64,000 bases of DNA from Mycteria americana (lineage: Eukaryota > Chordata > Aves > Ciconiiformes > Ciconiidae), in NCBI RefSeq assembly GCF_035582795.1, contig NC_134373.1:33202501-33266500 (forward strand). Direction: 5' to 3'. The notes under the pieces are model-generated. The model did no database searches. It worked only from the letters and a program-made list of their open reading frames with translations, and was not told the DNA's origin. A program made the translations under genes and the position numbers. Positions 20,311 to 34,002 of this stretch are shown in pieces. How positions within the stretch are numbered: position 1 is the stretch's first letter; the number at the start of each line of letters is the position of its first letter.

Positions 20311-23300
20311 ACGCAGGAAACCGAACGCGTGAGGGGTTAGGAGCAGAGTTGCACTAAGTCTGACATGCTCAGGGGTCTGACCAAAAAAATAAATAACGAC
20401 ATTCATAGCTGCTCGGTTTCGGCAGGAGGGAAGGCTGCCAACCACAGGGAAGCGGGGCTCCGATTCCGCGTAGGAGCGGTTGCAACCTGCTTTCAATAGG
20501 AACTCGCTTCAGCGTAACTTCCCTGTTCAGGGCTGCCAAGAAACCCCGCACCCTGCATAGAGAAAGCTCCATCTGAATTAAAGGCACGAATTTGGGATAG
20601 TCTCAATGTAAACAGGATCAAATCTAAAGCTAAACACCCTTCCTTAGAACTCGAATAGCATTCACTAACCTCGTTTACTTCCAAAATGAAGTAAGGCACA
20701 ATGAGTTAGGGCCATTTTAATTTTCAATAAAGTATCCATACAAGACATCCATGTAATCTAGCAAACCCTCTTTGATTTTCCAGAGTGTCCTGCAGAGGCA
20801 AAGTGTACGCAAGCCTTTACTCTTGGACAGAAACAGCAAGGACAAGTGAGTGGCAGAAAAGGAAAGCAAGAGTTCAGAGAAGACAGGCAACTTCTCAAAG
20901 GAGGATGACGCCTACCTGAGGAAATCGGTAGGTATCTCCCCAAGATATCCCATTCCTGGAATATTTTGGAAGCTCTCCTCCGGCTCCCTTCTCTTTACAC
21001 TCTTTACAACTACCGGGGAACAGGTTCAGCCAGATTCTCTCATCCTGAGGGCCAGCGCAAAATCTGAAATAAGTATCTTTGATTTGTTGCAGACCTGGTG
21101 AAGAGTCACTGATTCACTAAGGACCGAGTCCTGTGGCTTGCCTGCAGGCACGTCTGTCCCTACACACACGTGCACGCTAAGCAAGAGCTGAAGTTTCTTG
21201 GGGCGGTTGCCACTGCCACCCCCCACTGCTGAACACTCCTTCAGGAAATCCTGCCTCCCCGCTGGAAATAACGACTGCAGAAATCCAGCAAGAGGTATTT
21301 TCAAGGACCACACTGACACATTAAAATCACCGAGCACTGCTGTTAAAAAGCCCTTTCAGGAGTGCTCGGCGTTGGTCTCCGTCTGCTCCTATTTAAGTGA
21401 TGGCAATTTTCAATATTTTCCTTCTTGGCAAGAGAATCCAGTCGGCAGCACTCCTCCGGCGGGGCTGCGTGTGTTTCTGAGGAGCGTGCTGCTTTTCCGT
21501 ACTCAGCACATGAGCAAAACCATAGACTGACATAGGCTGTCACTTCTCCAAGGGCAATCAACAAGTGGCAGTCGTGCAAAGCAGTTTGCTGTCTTTAAAG
21601 AACAGGCTTTGAAAATAAAGAGGTAACCCCAATGCAAGAGAAGCGGCTCTAACGTAGATTACTCATAACAAATATGTAATGATGTGGAATGGTATAAATT
21701 CCCCCAACGCACGCTCGGGACGGCTGCGTGACGCTCAGCTGGCTCAGCCACCCGCGTGTTCATGTGAGCCTTCCTCGGCACTACTCTGAGGTCTACACCA
21801 CCTTCCAGGAAAACCATCGCAAACCATTTGAGAAAGTTTTTTAAAAGGCCTAATTAAAAACTCTCTCCTTATGCTGAGTACCTTAGCTCTACTGGGAGGA
21901 AAAGGGGGGGAAAATGCAACTACAAGCTATAATCGTTTTGAGTTCCACAGACCAGGAGGAATCCTTCCCCTCAAGCTATGTAGGTCCTCGGGACTGTCAG
22001 ATGGACCATCTGAAGCCTGGCACACACGACTATCAGACCTCCTGAACTGTGATTTGAGAAGACTTTCGATAGTGCATATGGTGTCACTCGGTGGAAACTC
22101 CTCCAGCGGGTGGAGTCCGGAAATGGATTAAAGAGAGTGAAGGAGGTGACAAAAGGTTATGTGGGATAAAACAGGTAAAGGGAAAAATACAGGGGTGTCA
22201 AAGATATGAACGTGGCCCCCAGAAACAGGGAAAGCAGCAGCACAGAGGTCGGTCAGCAAGAGAAGATGTGAATTTGAAATGTCCACAGGTCTGAGCAAGC
22301 CCATGAAATGTGGAAAGGATTGATTCTTAGTAGAATGGATGTTAATTATCACATACCTCATCATGGTCTTCTTCAGTTGCCAGTTAGGAAAGACATACCC
22401 GTCTTTCCTAACGCAGCCAACGCGCAAGCTGATTTCCCTGTACACACACAGCAAACGCTTTACATGAGGACAGAACTGTGAATAAACTACACGATTTAGC
22501 TAATCGCATTGCTTAAAGACCTACAGACAAACCCTAGATCAACAGTAAAACAGGCTGTTACACGTAGAGTATGTTCCTAGACTAAACGAAGAGCCAGCCT
22601 TTTTCTGTTGAAGTTCACTCATAGCTGTAAACTGTAAAATACTTTGCTTTTAAAATGCATTTTACCTAATTTTGTTCAGTGCGTGTATACAGCAGTTATC
22701 GATACAGTACCTGAGCATCACCACAAACAACATTCTTGTTTCAATGCCTTAAAACGGGCTTTCAGGCGACACAGAGTGACTCTGAGAGAGCCAGCGCTGC
22801 CAAAGCGCGTTTCCGTACCCCGCGGGCAGACTTGCCCTGTCCTCGTGGCTCGTTTTCAAGTAGCTGCATCATCTACCACTCTAGCTACGTGTTTGACTAG
22901 GTGACTGATCATCCTGTTTACTTTGATTTGACACTTTCCTTTAAGCTAACAAATACCGTCTTAAAGAAAATCCTCCTTTCTGACTCCTGTTTTGGAGGAA
23001 AAGATTACTTTGGCACACTGGTATCCTTGCACTTGCTTATCCGTCTTTCTGAGCTGTAACTTTCTTACGCTGTTCTGATCTGTCTATAATTAGCTTTATA
23101 ACAAAGATGATTTCAGGAACTGGCAAGACAAATGGAAGAAAACACAGGACTTGAGAGAAAACAAACAAGTCATCCTTTGAGTTTCCGATGACATCCTCTA
23201 CTTTGTTCTTACACATCACCGCATGGTCGAGATTACCTTGCAATTACCCTGAACACATTCCCAGCACTCGTAGTCGTTGCTTTATCATCTCTCGTGACTC

Positions 23301-26300
23301 AGTTTATCTTGTGACAAGACAGACCGATTAAGGAAGCGCTGCTCCTGAAGAGCTTTCAGAGTGTAAAAATTACACATCTTGAACAGGCGTTATTCCTATT
23401 ACGACACAGAAAATTTTTTTTTTTTTTAAGTTACGCTGCTAAAATAATGGAATCCTCTTGGTTTCACTTAGGCCACGGTACTGCTTTTGATCTAACAGCA
23501 GGTACAAAAGCTGTTACTTCTGCCTCTCTGAAATGGCACTAATGACCACATCTCACCATGAGAAAAAAATGTATATGCAAATAAAAGTGAAAACTAAGAT
23601 GTGTTCAGTGGCACAGCTTGCACTTCTATAGCTGGGCCAGCTTAACTCTCTCAGGCTGTGCAGCTGAGAAGGTATTACCTCCTCTAAATGAAGGCAGCTA
23701 CATACAAGCTACTGCCAGTGCACTGACCTGCGTCAAAAGATACCAGCACAAAGCTTGGTTTGGGACTAGGCACCCACATTTCTAGCTGAGAGGCTTGAAA
23801 GGTGCAGCTGCTGGCCAAACAAAAGCCAAGCCGCTTTGCTACCAGCAGGCAGCAGCGTACAATTATCAGGCAGCAACGGGCCTTGGCTCTCCTGCGTAAG
23901 ACAGGTAGAGCTGCCCAGGGAGATGGACTCCAAGTGGAAAAAACAGCAGTTACTGGTACACCCAGCAAACATCCAAAGTAAGTACAAATAATGGAGGGAG
24001 GCACTGGATCCCGTGCTTTTTGCATGATGTGCATGGCTGCTGACACTGGCAAAAGCGATGTAGTTGGCTAGACTGCAGAAGATTTTAAGATGGAACCTCA
24101 CCAAATCACCGTATTTAGTGTCTGCCAGTGACTCATACATGTATGCGTTTGACTGCCTTTGAAATTCAAAAGCTAGAGCAGATGCCGCAGCAGGGATGTT
24201 ATGAACCTGAAGACCAGCCCTGATGTGAAAGGGGAAGGACGCTGCGGAGGAGACAACTTACCTGAGCGACCAGGGCAGGGCTGCTGGCTTCTGAAAGGAC
24301 AAGACACACGGGCTCCGTTTTAACCCCCTGTTCCAGTGGAAAGCTCTCTTCTTTAAACTCCGTATCTTGGCAACTAAAGCAGACAAAAAAGCAAACAATA
24401 TTCTATAGGAAACTATCTTCTGTTGATTCAGCAAGTGCAATGCAGAAGATAACCAACAAACTGGACACTCTTCCAGACTACCTCCCTACACCAACCCACC
24501 TCCAAACCCCTCTACTTTCATAAACTGCTGCCTATTCTGCAGCTACAAAGTAGTTTGTCCTGTGCAGTGCAAGAAAAATATTAATTTCAGAGAGAGAGAT
24601 TTTTTCCAATCCTCTAAATAAACAAATAACTAATCAGATAACTGTTTCCTTCTCCTAAGAAAAGAAAAAAAAAGCTAATTTAATGGATTATTTTTCTCAC
24701 TCAACATAAAATGTAGGTTCTGGCAATTGTTTTTAACATCAAAATATTGAAAAATGTCTTCTTTGCAGTATCACTTTACTATTTGACAGTTTTAATCATG
24801 AAAGTCAATAAGCAGAAACTATCAGCTTTGATTTCTTATTTCCACTGCATAATAAAAACAAATAAAAATCAGCATAACTAATGTAAGTGAACACAACAAA
24901 GCTAAAGACAAGCAGGGTGACTGAGTACACAGACACTACTTACTCGGGCATATTGCTGTGTGCACCCACAATTTAAAGCTATTAAACATGAAACCATTAA
25001 AAGTAGTTACTATACTGGCTGGATGTTAACATACCACGTTAAGTTCTTGATAGGCTATTTTAAAAACAAGACCAAAACATGCACACTAGAATAACAGTGA
25101 AACAAAGTCATATCAAGTCATGTTGCTGTATTCGCTCCATACTTCAGAAGTATGAAAAGGCACTACAAGACAGCAATGACTGTGGCCGCCCACAGCTACG
25201 AGGGACAGAAGAAGGGCAGCCTTCCTACGGCCAATTTCAGACGGTCCCTGCAGAAGCGTCTGTGCTGATTTAATCTGTGACTGCCTTGTGGCTGCGTGCA
25301 GCCATCTCTGCTAGGGCTGCTGGCCGCTGGGTAAGAGACTAGCGCGAATCTCCCGAGTATCCTTTCTCTGCTACCATGCAAATTCAGTCAACTGGGTTAA
25401 ACATCCTCAGAAGGGGTTGAGGCTAAGGCCAGATGAAAAGCTCCTCTCGCGCAGCTACCACTGCCCAGAGGGGGTTCCCCGAGGTGGCTGGCAGAGAACA
25501 CCCAGGCAGTGACCCCGTGGGCTCCAGGACCGGGGCTGCACCCAGCGGGTGGGGAGCCCCTGACATCCTAGACCCACACAGCTCTTTCTGCAGTGCTCAT
25601 CTGATCATGGCTCAAGTCTTAACACAGAACTTCACCGGGTGTTTTTCTCTCTAAAAGGTTTTGTGCTACTTTTAACATTTCCTTATACAAAACTTGTTCT
25701 TACACGAAGTAAAATCAACAGAGCCACGCATTTCACAAAAATCAAGTCTTTACCAGAAGGGACCCTACCAAAAGATTCAGGGAAAACAATGCCTTTAATG
25801 CACGAATAAATAAAGGCGAGAAAACGAAATTATCGGTAAATAATGCTATGGGGCACATTTCTGGTTTTCTAAGTGCATAAATGCTATGATCTTCAATATT
25901 TTTTAAATATTTGCTTCAATTATAGAAAAAAATACGTAACAAATACTCTGTATACTACACACACTACAAAATGATGTAGTGCACAACAGGCATACTGTTA
26001 TCCAATAGTCGAAAACTTGAGTAATCAAGTTCACCTTTCTTACAACTGAAATGAAAACAAAGTCCTGATTCTCATTTACACGAAGAGTTGCTGGCACTGA
26101 ATAAATTCCCTCTAGTGCAAACAAAAATCACAAAAGGAAAGCTAGTCTAATAGTAGGTGTTTCTATTAAAGTGATTCAAGTGCAATCTTCTAAAACGACC
26201 AGGATTAAAATTAAGGTCGGATATTCTGTTTTCTATAACCAAAGGAGGCAAGAAGGATATCCAAAGGGGAAGAAAACCCAAATAAGTTTTGTATGTCTCA

Positions 26301-26473
26301 AATGAAATATTTAAATATTCCATTTAATTGTTGAAAGTATCCTCTTCAGTTCTTGCACAACGATACGTATCTTTACATGTCTTCATCTGTCTCATTAAGA
26401 AAGCAGATTTTGTTTGAAATTATCTAACATGAAAAATACTGCTAAGTCTATTCATAAAACAGTATTCTATATT
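20311..26473. other. Intergenic region SLC12A8-ZNF148
   Basis: No coding gene was recognised between the SLC12A8 CpG island and the probable 3' end of ZNF148. GC content falls steadily from left to right. A perfect hairpin lies at 22383-22412. Three good minus-strand splice-donor matches (last exon bases 20916, 22357 and 24262) could belong to alternative upstream SLC12A8 exons or be chance. The boundary with the ZNF148 3' UTR is not known precisely. Confidence 0.6.
22383..22412. repeat. Perfect 12-bp inverted repeat (6-nt loop)
   Basis: GTTAGGAAAGAC at 22383-22394 is the exact reverse complement of GTCTTTCCTAAC at 22401-22412, with ATACCC between. The stem is too short for a typical microRNA precursor and does not clearly extend. 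Confidence 0.9.
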
Positions 26474-27114
26474 TTTATTTTTCAAACAGCAAGTGACCAC
26501 ATTTAAAATGCATCATTTGCAAATATAAATTATCAAACTATTAGTTTAATTAAAAATAAAGCAAAAACATAACTTCCCTTAGTATCACAATACATAGAAG
26601 GGTATTATAAACCCAAAAAGACTAAGTTAACCATTAAGAAAACAATAATGTCAAAAGTGATGAAACTCATTAAGTCACTTAATGAATAAATCAATCCTAA
26701 TACAATACCATTCACCATGATTATGTAAAAAAAAAAAAGCAATCTTTCATTGTATTATACAGATAAAACAATCCAATCCTTCATGCCACATTTTGTAAAC
26801 CATGATATAAATTACACTCACAGTCAAATGAACAGGAAGAGTAACTCCCAAAATATTTTAAGTTGCTTTTAGGGCAGAAATAAAGGCAGAAATAGAATAA
26901 TTTAAAATATATCAAGTTTAACCAAAAAATTTCATTTGGTCAAGCCTGCTATCCAAATAGTTTTGTTTCCTGCAAAACTATTTTTGTCTTTTTTGAATTA
27001 TGAAATTTAAATGTTTCTTTTACATATTAAATGTAAGCGATGTGTTGAACTACATTAAATCCTTTTATACTTGTGTCATTTTTGCCAGGAGACCTAAACA
27101 TCTTTCATGTACCT

Positions 27115-27118
<4 letters not shown>

Positions 27119-27148
<30 letters not shown>
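27119..27148. repeat. (AC)15 microsatellite
   Basis: Fifteen uninterrupted AC dinucleotides, followed by CTCACTC-like degenerate sequence. It lies in the probable ZNF148 3' UTR or just past it. Confidence 0.97.
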
Positions 27149-27152
<4 letters not shown>

Positions 27153-27799
27153 TCTTGATATCAGGAAATTCCTCATTTCACAGGAATAAAGAAAGACTCA
27201 CGTACTGATTTCTGTCAGAAACATAAGGAATATACAAATTCATACTTTTCAGGTTCCTACAAAACCATCTCTCACCTATATACATACTTTTACTGATGGA
27301 ACTCAGGTTACGGTCTTTTGTCTGATAATAAAGGGACGGAATAGATGTTGCAGGATAAAGAAATACTGTATAGTCATTGACATAAACCTGTTATCCTAAA
27401 TTTATCTATATAGATTGTGGGTTTTTTTAATTAATTGAAATACAAAGAAGGCATATGGACTTCAGGAAAATAACACTATATCAGAAAATGCATTGAAACG
27501 GTGTTCCACTATATATATCATCAGTTTTTTCATAACACAGTTTCTTCTGTACACTAGATTTTGTACTAATTTCTCTGTCTTCAAATTCATCATATTTCCA
27601 GATCCAATTCAGCACTACATAGTATGCCTTCAAAATAAAAGGAGGTCACTTGCTTTATTGAATACCAAGTTCCCTTCCAGACAGCATTAAAAGAAAGACA
27701 AGACTACACAGACAAAGTCCAGTATAATTCATTTCTGACAATGAAAATTTCAACCCCTCATACTGTTGCAAAATTCCTCCTACTGAAATGCTTTACTAC

Positions 27800-27832
27800 A
27801 ATAATAATAATAATAATTATAATAATAATAAA
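27800..27832. repeat. (ATA)n microsatellite
   Basis: About ten AAT/ATA trinucleotide units with one interruption (ATTAT) in the middle. Confidence 0.95.
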
Positions 27833-30538
27833 AAGCATACATTACATATAAAAGATACCAGTGTACTAAAAGTGACAGAAGTGGACTAGCAAATCCTTCA
27901 AAGCACATATTATATAAATGACTAGCATTTAAAAACATTTTTTTTTCTATAAAATGTAGGTCATATACATTTATAAATTGGGGGTGGGGGGTTCTAAAGC
28001 AGTGATGACTGTTCAAATAGTTATGCTGCTCTGTACAGTCTAATACCTATTCAATTCAAACTATAAGTTTGACGTTTAGTTTATTTATCGGAATAAACCC
28101 ATCTCATCATCTCATAGCTCATAATTTGAAAAATACGCAACTCAAATGGAGAGGTGACTTGTAAGTTCACTGTTTATCTGCATATGAAATAAGAAAAGAA
28201 CTACTCCTTTCTACTGGAGGCCCAAGTCTCATCAGTTCAGTATCAGGACTTAAAGACTCCAAATTTAAGTAGAGGAATTGTCAGGAATCAGCACAGAAGC
28301 AGAATAGTATCTCTCATCCTTTAGAGACAGAGCTATTCAACTTTTGCAGTCTTCCTCATCTTGCAGAAGTGCAGCCAAGCCATTCATTTCTTACTCAAAC
28401 TGGGTACGGATGAAGCCATAGATCTAAAGACTGTCCCCTCTGTGACTGAAATTGTGCTGTGTAAACAATGTTATATACTCCAGCAGGAGGACATTTGAAT
28501 TTATTTATAAAAAAATGATTAAGAATATTCATTAACTCAAACAAGGCTATTAACTCCCAAAGGTATTTTTGGAACTTATCCTTGTGCTACTTGTAAAGTT
28601 AGCACTGTCATGTATTATTGCTTACAAACAGTACATCATCATATGCCTTCTAACAGAGCGGTACTGTGATCAGTTTGTATGTATTTACAGGCTTTTTTGT
28701 TTGTTTTTTAAACAAGCTATAAAAACATTACATACTTTACAGACAATACAAATACTCAAGTCAAACAAATGGAATGCATAACAATAAGAAACGTCATAAA
28801 GGAAGACTGACATAAGTCCTTGATTGTCAAGACACATTTATATTTATATATAAACTCTAGCTGTGCAGAATCAGAGATTCAATCATAGGTACATCCTTAT
28901 TTGATAAATCATATTTACAGCATGATATTGCATAAAAAAATAAAATAATGTTGTTTACACAATATTACCTTTCCATCCATTGGATTAAGGAAAGCAAGAA
29001 ACAACTCTTAGAAATGTTTGCTTGCCTCAGTTTGTGTTTCCTACCAAAAGATGTAATTTTAAAAAGGAAACATAAGGTTTTATATGCCAAGTAGAGCAAA
29101 AGCGACTACAAATTTATTTCCCTGACACAAAGCAAATGAAAATTGAACAAAAGTTTAAATTTTAACTTAAAGACATGTCTTTTCATTAGCAGTAATACTT
29201 TCTTAGTACTTGTCCTCTGCAAAGTGAGTTTTAGCTAAATGCATTACATGCCTAACATAAACATGCATTACCGTAAGTTGAATGAACTTTCAAAGTTACA
29301 AGGCTTCATTTTAGTAAAACATTTAACACTAGGAAACTGTAACATTATTCATTTGCTTCAGTACCAACCATGTAATTTGAAAGTTCACATGTGTACTGGT
29401 ACCGACTGCATAAGCATATTTCTGCCTGTTAAAATTTCCAAACGGATTCCCAGGAGTACTAGGATTTCCCCTGCAATTTGTAATGGTATTAAAACAAGCA
29501 AACAACGAAGAATAAAAATCAAAGATCTCAAAGCCAAGAAAATCTAGTTAGCAAATATACATACATAAAGTAATCCAATGCTGCAAAATTCAGAGTGGAT
29601 TCATCCAAATATTCTGGTTCATTTCAAATAGTTACTACATATGATACAAATACTATAAAAATATTCTGAACAAGCATGGAATATAATGTATCTGTCCAGG
29701 TGGAAAGTTTTCATAGGAGAACATGAATACTTTAGAATAAACTCCAAAAGTTACAGTAGAACCCCAATAATTCGCAGCAATACCTTAGAAACCCTTTACA
29801 AATGACAATTTTGAAAATAGTGAAGAAGCAGGCAATAAAAGCAAGGATGTCACATCACAAAATGTACTTTTTTCATTTATTTTGACAACTGTAATTTAGT
29901 TTTCAATACTTCTTCTACCTCCCAGTATACTAATATAGATTCTGTAGTATACTTGGGTGAAGTAGTACAGTATTACTAATATGAGACCTCGCTACAGTAC
30001 TTTTTAGACCATTGCAGAGAGGTGGGGAAGAGACCATCGGGGATGTATAAACCTATAGGATGCTCTGATTAGCTGTCAGCGAATTAGCAAGATTTTACTG
30101 TACTTCTCAATTAACAATGGAAAGCTCCCGTCATCCAAAAAATTGACAAGTACAATATAAAAATAATACAAGTGTTATTTCACGTGAATACTTTCTTGTT
30201 CTGTTTTTTTCTTGAAACACAATTTTCCTAAAGACAACACTAGGAGACACAAGATCATAAACATAGTTCTTTTATCATCCAATTTAAATTGTTTATGTTG
30301 TTATTTGTAAACCAACATACAGTGATACACATGGTTAATCCTTCTCCCCAAACCTTGTAATTTATGATTAATTCATTCTCAAATCAAATGAAGAAAATGT
30401 AAATGCCTATTAGTATACCATTACAAGCTGATTCCTTCATTGTCTGTTATATTAATGGTAAAACATATCAAAGGATTCATGCTAAAAGGGACACTGTCAA
30501 GTAATTTAGGACCAAAATATGGCCTATTAATATGTGCG

Positions 30539-30571
30539 TATATATACACACACATATTGTGTGTATATATA
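30539..30571. repeat. Inverted repeat of TA/CA dinucleotides
   Basis: TATATATACACACA at 30539-30552 is the exact reverse complement of TGTGTGTATATATA at 30558-30571, leaving a 5-base loop. It probably arose from a microsatellite. In the ZNF148 transcript it would form a 14-bp stem. Confidence 0.95.
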
Positions 30572-32376
30572 TAGTTTGGTAATAAATGTCATCAATTTCC
30601 TCTTTTTTTTAAAATCATCATTGCTCTATCACTAGGAGATATCCCCAAAAAATTCCACCTTACACACACACACACATTCAGTGCTTGCATGACCTTTAAG
30701 TAAGAACGTCTGTTGTTAGCTCTGTGGAATATAAATGCTCACCCCAGCCTTACGCTGACCGACTGAACAATATCAGTACAAGAACAGAACAGAAAGCCAA
30801 AGTCGCTTTTTTCCAGACATACAGAGAAAACTAACAAAAATGAACACTGACCAGATCAAAATGAAGAGTGTGCATCTGTTGCAGATTAAAAGCAGCAAAA
30901 CATGAGCAGTGGAAAATGTTATTAAATAATGTAATTATTAAACAAGCAAGAGCTTTTTACATAGTTAAACCTCCCAGAACTACAAACACACTTATTCCAG
31001 AATAAAAGGGCATGTACTCAGGAAATCATAGCAGTATATTTGGTTAACTCCTCCAGTACAGAAAGCTTCAAGCATCAGTGGATCAACTACTCACACCGCT
31101 TTAGTTGTACATGTGGAAGAACCCTACGAATAGTCCCCGTGGGCTAGACGGGGACTTCACAACCTGTCCTAAGGCACAGAGTACAGCTGTAATGGCTCAG
31201 CAGCAGGCTAGGGAATGAGCTGCAACATAAGGAATACCAGTTCCTCATCCGACTCCCACTTTGCTCCGGGGAAGAGCAAGTTCCTTCACTCTGTACAATA
31301 GCTTGCTCACTCACGCACCCAAGCAGAGATTCCTAAGTGTGAAGATGGCATGGAGCAAGAGCTACTCCCTTCTACTCCTCAATCACTTTCCCACAGCAGA
31401 GTATCAATGCAGTAACTTTTAAAAATAAAGCTGAGTCAATCTCCTTCAGGAGTAGCAGGCTTTATTCCTCTTACCTCCCTATGGGGCCAGAGAAGTGCAG
31501 TAATAATCTAGCCCTTTTGTTTTATTTTGGCTTTTGCTGCTTGTTGCATTTAACCAATAGTACTATTAATGGCCATCTACGTGCAATAAAGGAGATTAGA
31601 ACAAAGATGCCAACACAGTTATTATTCAGGCAGCACAAGCTAGGATGTCGTGGAAATGAAACACTGAAAACGAAACATGCGTTACAAGAGGTGGCTTCCT
31701 GGGATATAGGGGCCATAAGTATTATGTCTGTGCAAACTAGAACGGAAAGTCAGAAAACCAAACTGACCATAAAGGAAGAAAAACAGAGACATGAATCAGT
31801 TTAAAAACATTCTTTCAAAGAAATTTGTTTACATGTATCATTAATAACCCGTAAGGAATTTACTATTCTCCCTTGATGCTCATTCTTCTTAACTCAGGGC
31901 CAAATATTCAGACAAAATTCCTGGTAAGTCATAGCACGCTGAAACACCTTCCTATGTTATACACAGAGACAATCAAAACAGAACCTGTTTCCTTATACAA
32001 CAGTACCAAGAAAGAAGTTTACGTAAATTGTATTTCTTGTCAATATAAGAAGCAAGCTATGGATAACAAATGCACTTCCTCCCTCAACTGTACCAAGTGA
32101 AGTTAGTGCTGTAATAGTGATACCGTAAGGGAAAAGAGACAGAGTGGGATCAGTTTCCTAGTAATGAAAATTAAGAAAAATATTACTACTGCTTTGGAAA
32201 AGAGGTGGGAACTGTTGTATGTCCTGCTCAAGTCCTGTCTTAAAAAAGACAGGATGTATTTTAGTCCCTTGAGACGCAGTCTCTTCTCCTAGCTGATGGC
32301 TTCATCTGAGAGATACCAGCTAGCAATAGTGCTGCAAAAGGATGTATGTAATCCTATTAAAAAACCAAAACAAAAC

Positions 32377-32428
32377 ATATACATACATACCTATATATAT
32401 ACATGTGGGTGTGTGTATGTGTGTGTGT
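32377..32428. repeat. Alternating purine-pyrimidine tract
   Basis: ATACATAC, then TATATAT, then GTGTGTATGTGTGTGTG in succession. This is compound simple-sequence DNA with Z-DNA-type alternation. Confidence 0.85.
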
Positions 32429-33823
32429 TTTTCCCTGGTTAGTCAGCCTACATTAGGCTTAAACTGCCTTAAACTACCAGACAGTGTCCCTTTAGGGAAG
32501 GTGCAATAGAATGAACATACAGTTCAAAAATCTGTAACTTGTTAACTTAAACTACACAATAGTTATGCTACTCAAATCTTACCACCTTAAAAATGCACAC
32601 AGAACTACTTATCGTACCATACTGCATACTTCAAGACAAAGTACTATTCAAAAAACATATTCATGGTACAGGGATAACCTTTGTAGTTTATTTATACTGT
32701 GAAATGCAACGAAAACTTCTGATCACTCGCCTATGCTGAAAAAAGAAATCCTGTTCGCTAGCATTATTCAGCGGTTTTGGTTGGTAAAATTGTAACAACT
32801 TTCACTAAGCAAACGCTAAAAAGATAGGGAATTTGAATGCCCACTTCTTCAGCTTTCGGGGATACTTCAATAAATGTAATGATCTGAATTTTCAAAATTC
32901 TAGACAGAGAATTAAAACAGTTTTTACAGAAGCTAAGAATACCCAATCTCAATGTATATTGAAAAGAATAATTGGAGCTGTACGAGATGAAAATGATGCA
33001 ACCGTATCAAACCTAAAAATCTAAAAATGGTTTTATTTTTTGAGAAATCAAAAACTATCAAGTTGACTAAGTGCTCTATGTTAATCATTATGAGTATGTA
33101 GGGTAGGTACAATTAAGCTTTTTAAATCTTGGAATACACAGTTTGTGTACGCATTATGCAATTGGGAATGTCATCTACAGAGTATTTTAACTAAAACTTC
33201 AAAATCTTGATATTTGCGTATGAAAAAGTCATTAAAAAGTTACATCTAGATTCAGCTGTACAAAGAAATACACATTATTTCAGGAATGAAGTAAAGGCTT
33301 TAGCAGTTAGGCATTTTGCTTAAAAAAGTGTTTAAAGTATTTTAAATTAATTAGACTTTTAAATAGTAGAGTTAGTCTATCAGAATTCATTTTTTCCTCC
33401 AAACACAACTCAAGGTAATGCAAAGCAGAAATAAAGGGCACATGGTCTAAAATTATTTTTGAGAGAGATGGAAGAAAGATTATTTTTCTAGAAAATGCCA
33501 TCTTTTAAAGCCATATTTGCTTGACTTTGAAACTTATTGTTTATTCTGTGTGTTTAGTACATGTTGATTCCCTGCTGAAGAGCAATGACTACGCTGACAA
33601 GCTTAGAAATGACAATATGAATAGTATCAGACAATAAACTGTCCTCCCAAAGCATACAAGGAAACCGGTAAGGAAACCGTCATGGGGGAAAGTCTTACCT
33701 GGGGATTTTGTTTATTTTAAATTTCATAGAAGGTAAAATATTTTCTGGATTCGAACAAGTGAATAATAAACTGCCTTTGATAGGGGCACCAACATCAGGC
33801 AGTTCAATGACTGGTGACTAACC

Positions 33824-33854
<31 letters not shown>

Positions 33855-33861
33855 GAAAGAA
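33824..33861. repeat. Poly-A/G tract (poly-U in the ZNF148 transcript)
   Basis: A run of about 19 A, a G, 11 A and further A/G lies about 140-180 bases past the ZNF148 stop. On the transcript strand it is a long pyrimidine tract immediately followed by GGTTAG, which resembles a splice acceptor. Confidence 0.9.
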
Positions 33862-34002
33862 GCAGTTACTGGTCTTGCTAATATCAGCTTACTTTTGTTT
33901 TAACATAGCGCTCTTAAAAGCTGTACAGAACTCCATCTTATACAGAGCAACCCTCTTTTGACAAATGTGTTCTAAAGTGCCAGTATTATTTACAAAGATT
34001 TC

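Larger units (their letters stand above)
26474..34002 (-). other. ZNF148: ZNF148 3' UTR (extent approximate)
   Basis: AT-rich sequence downstream of the ZNF148 stop codon with no coding frame. Minus-strand AATAAA hexamers occur at many places, including 33711-33716, 31461-31466, 29876-29881, 29113-29118, 28080-28085, 27654-27659 and 26474-26479. The true cleavage site cannot be chosen by eye. Mammalian ZNF148 transcripts have a multi-kilobase 3' UTR, so a long one is expected. The stretch also contains an (AC)15 run, an ATA-repeat patch and a 14-bp-arm hairpin at 30539-30571. Confidence 0.4.

Noticed and set aside
18881..20340. Very long plus-strand frames (281-394 codons) rich in F, L, P and R
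   Set aside because: They translate the pyrimidine tract and the CpG island. Low-complexity composition, no domain, and overlap in all three frames show they are chance frames.
30539..30571. MicroRNA precursor from the 14-bp TA/CA stem
   Set aside because: The arms are simple dinucleotide sequence and the stem is too short. A microsatellite origin explains it.
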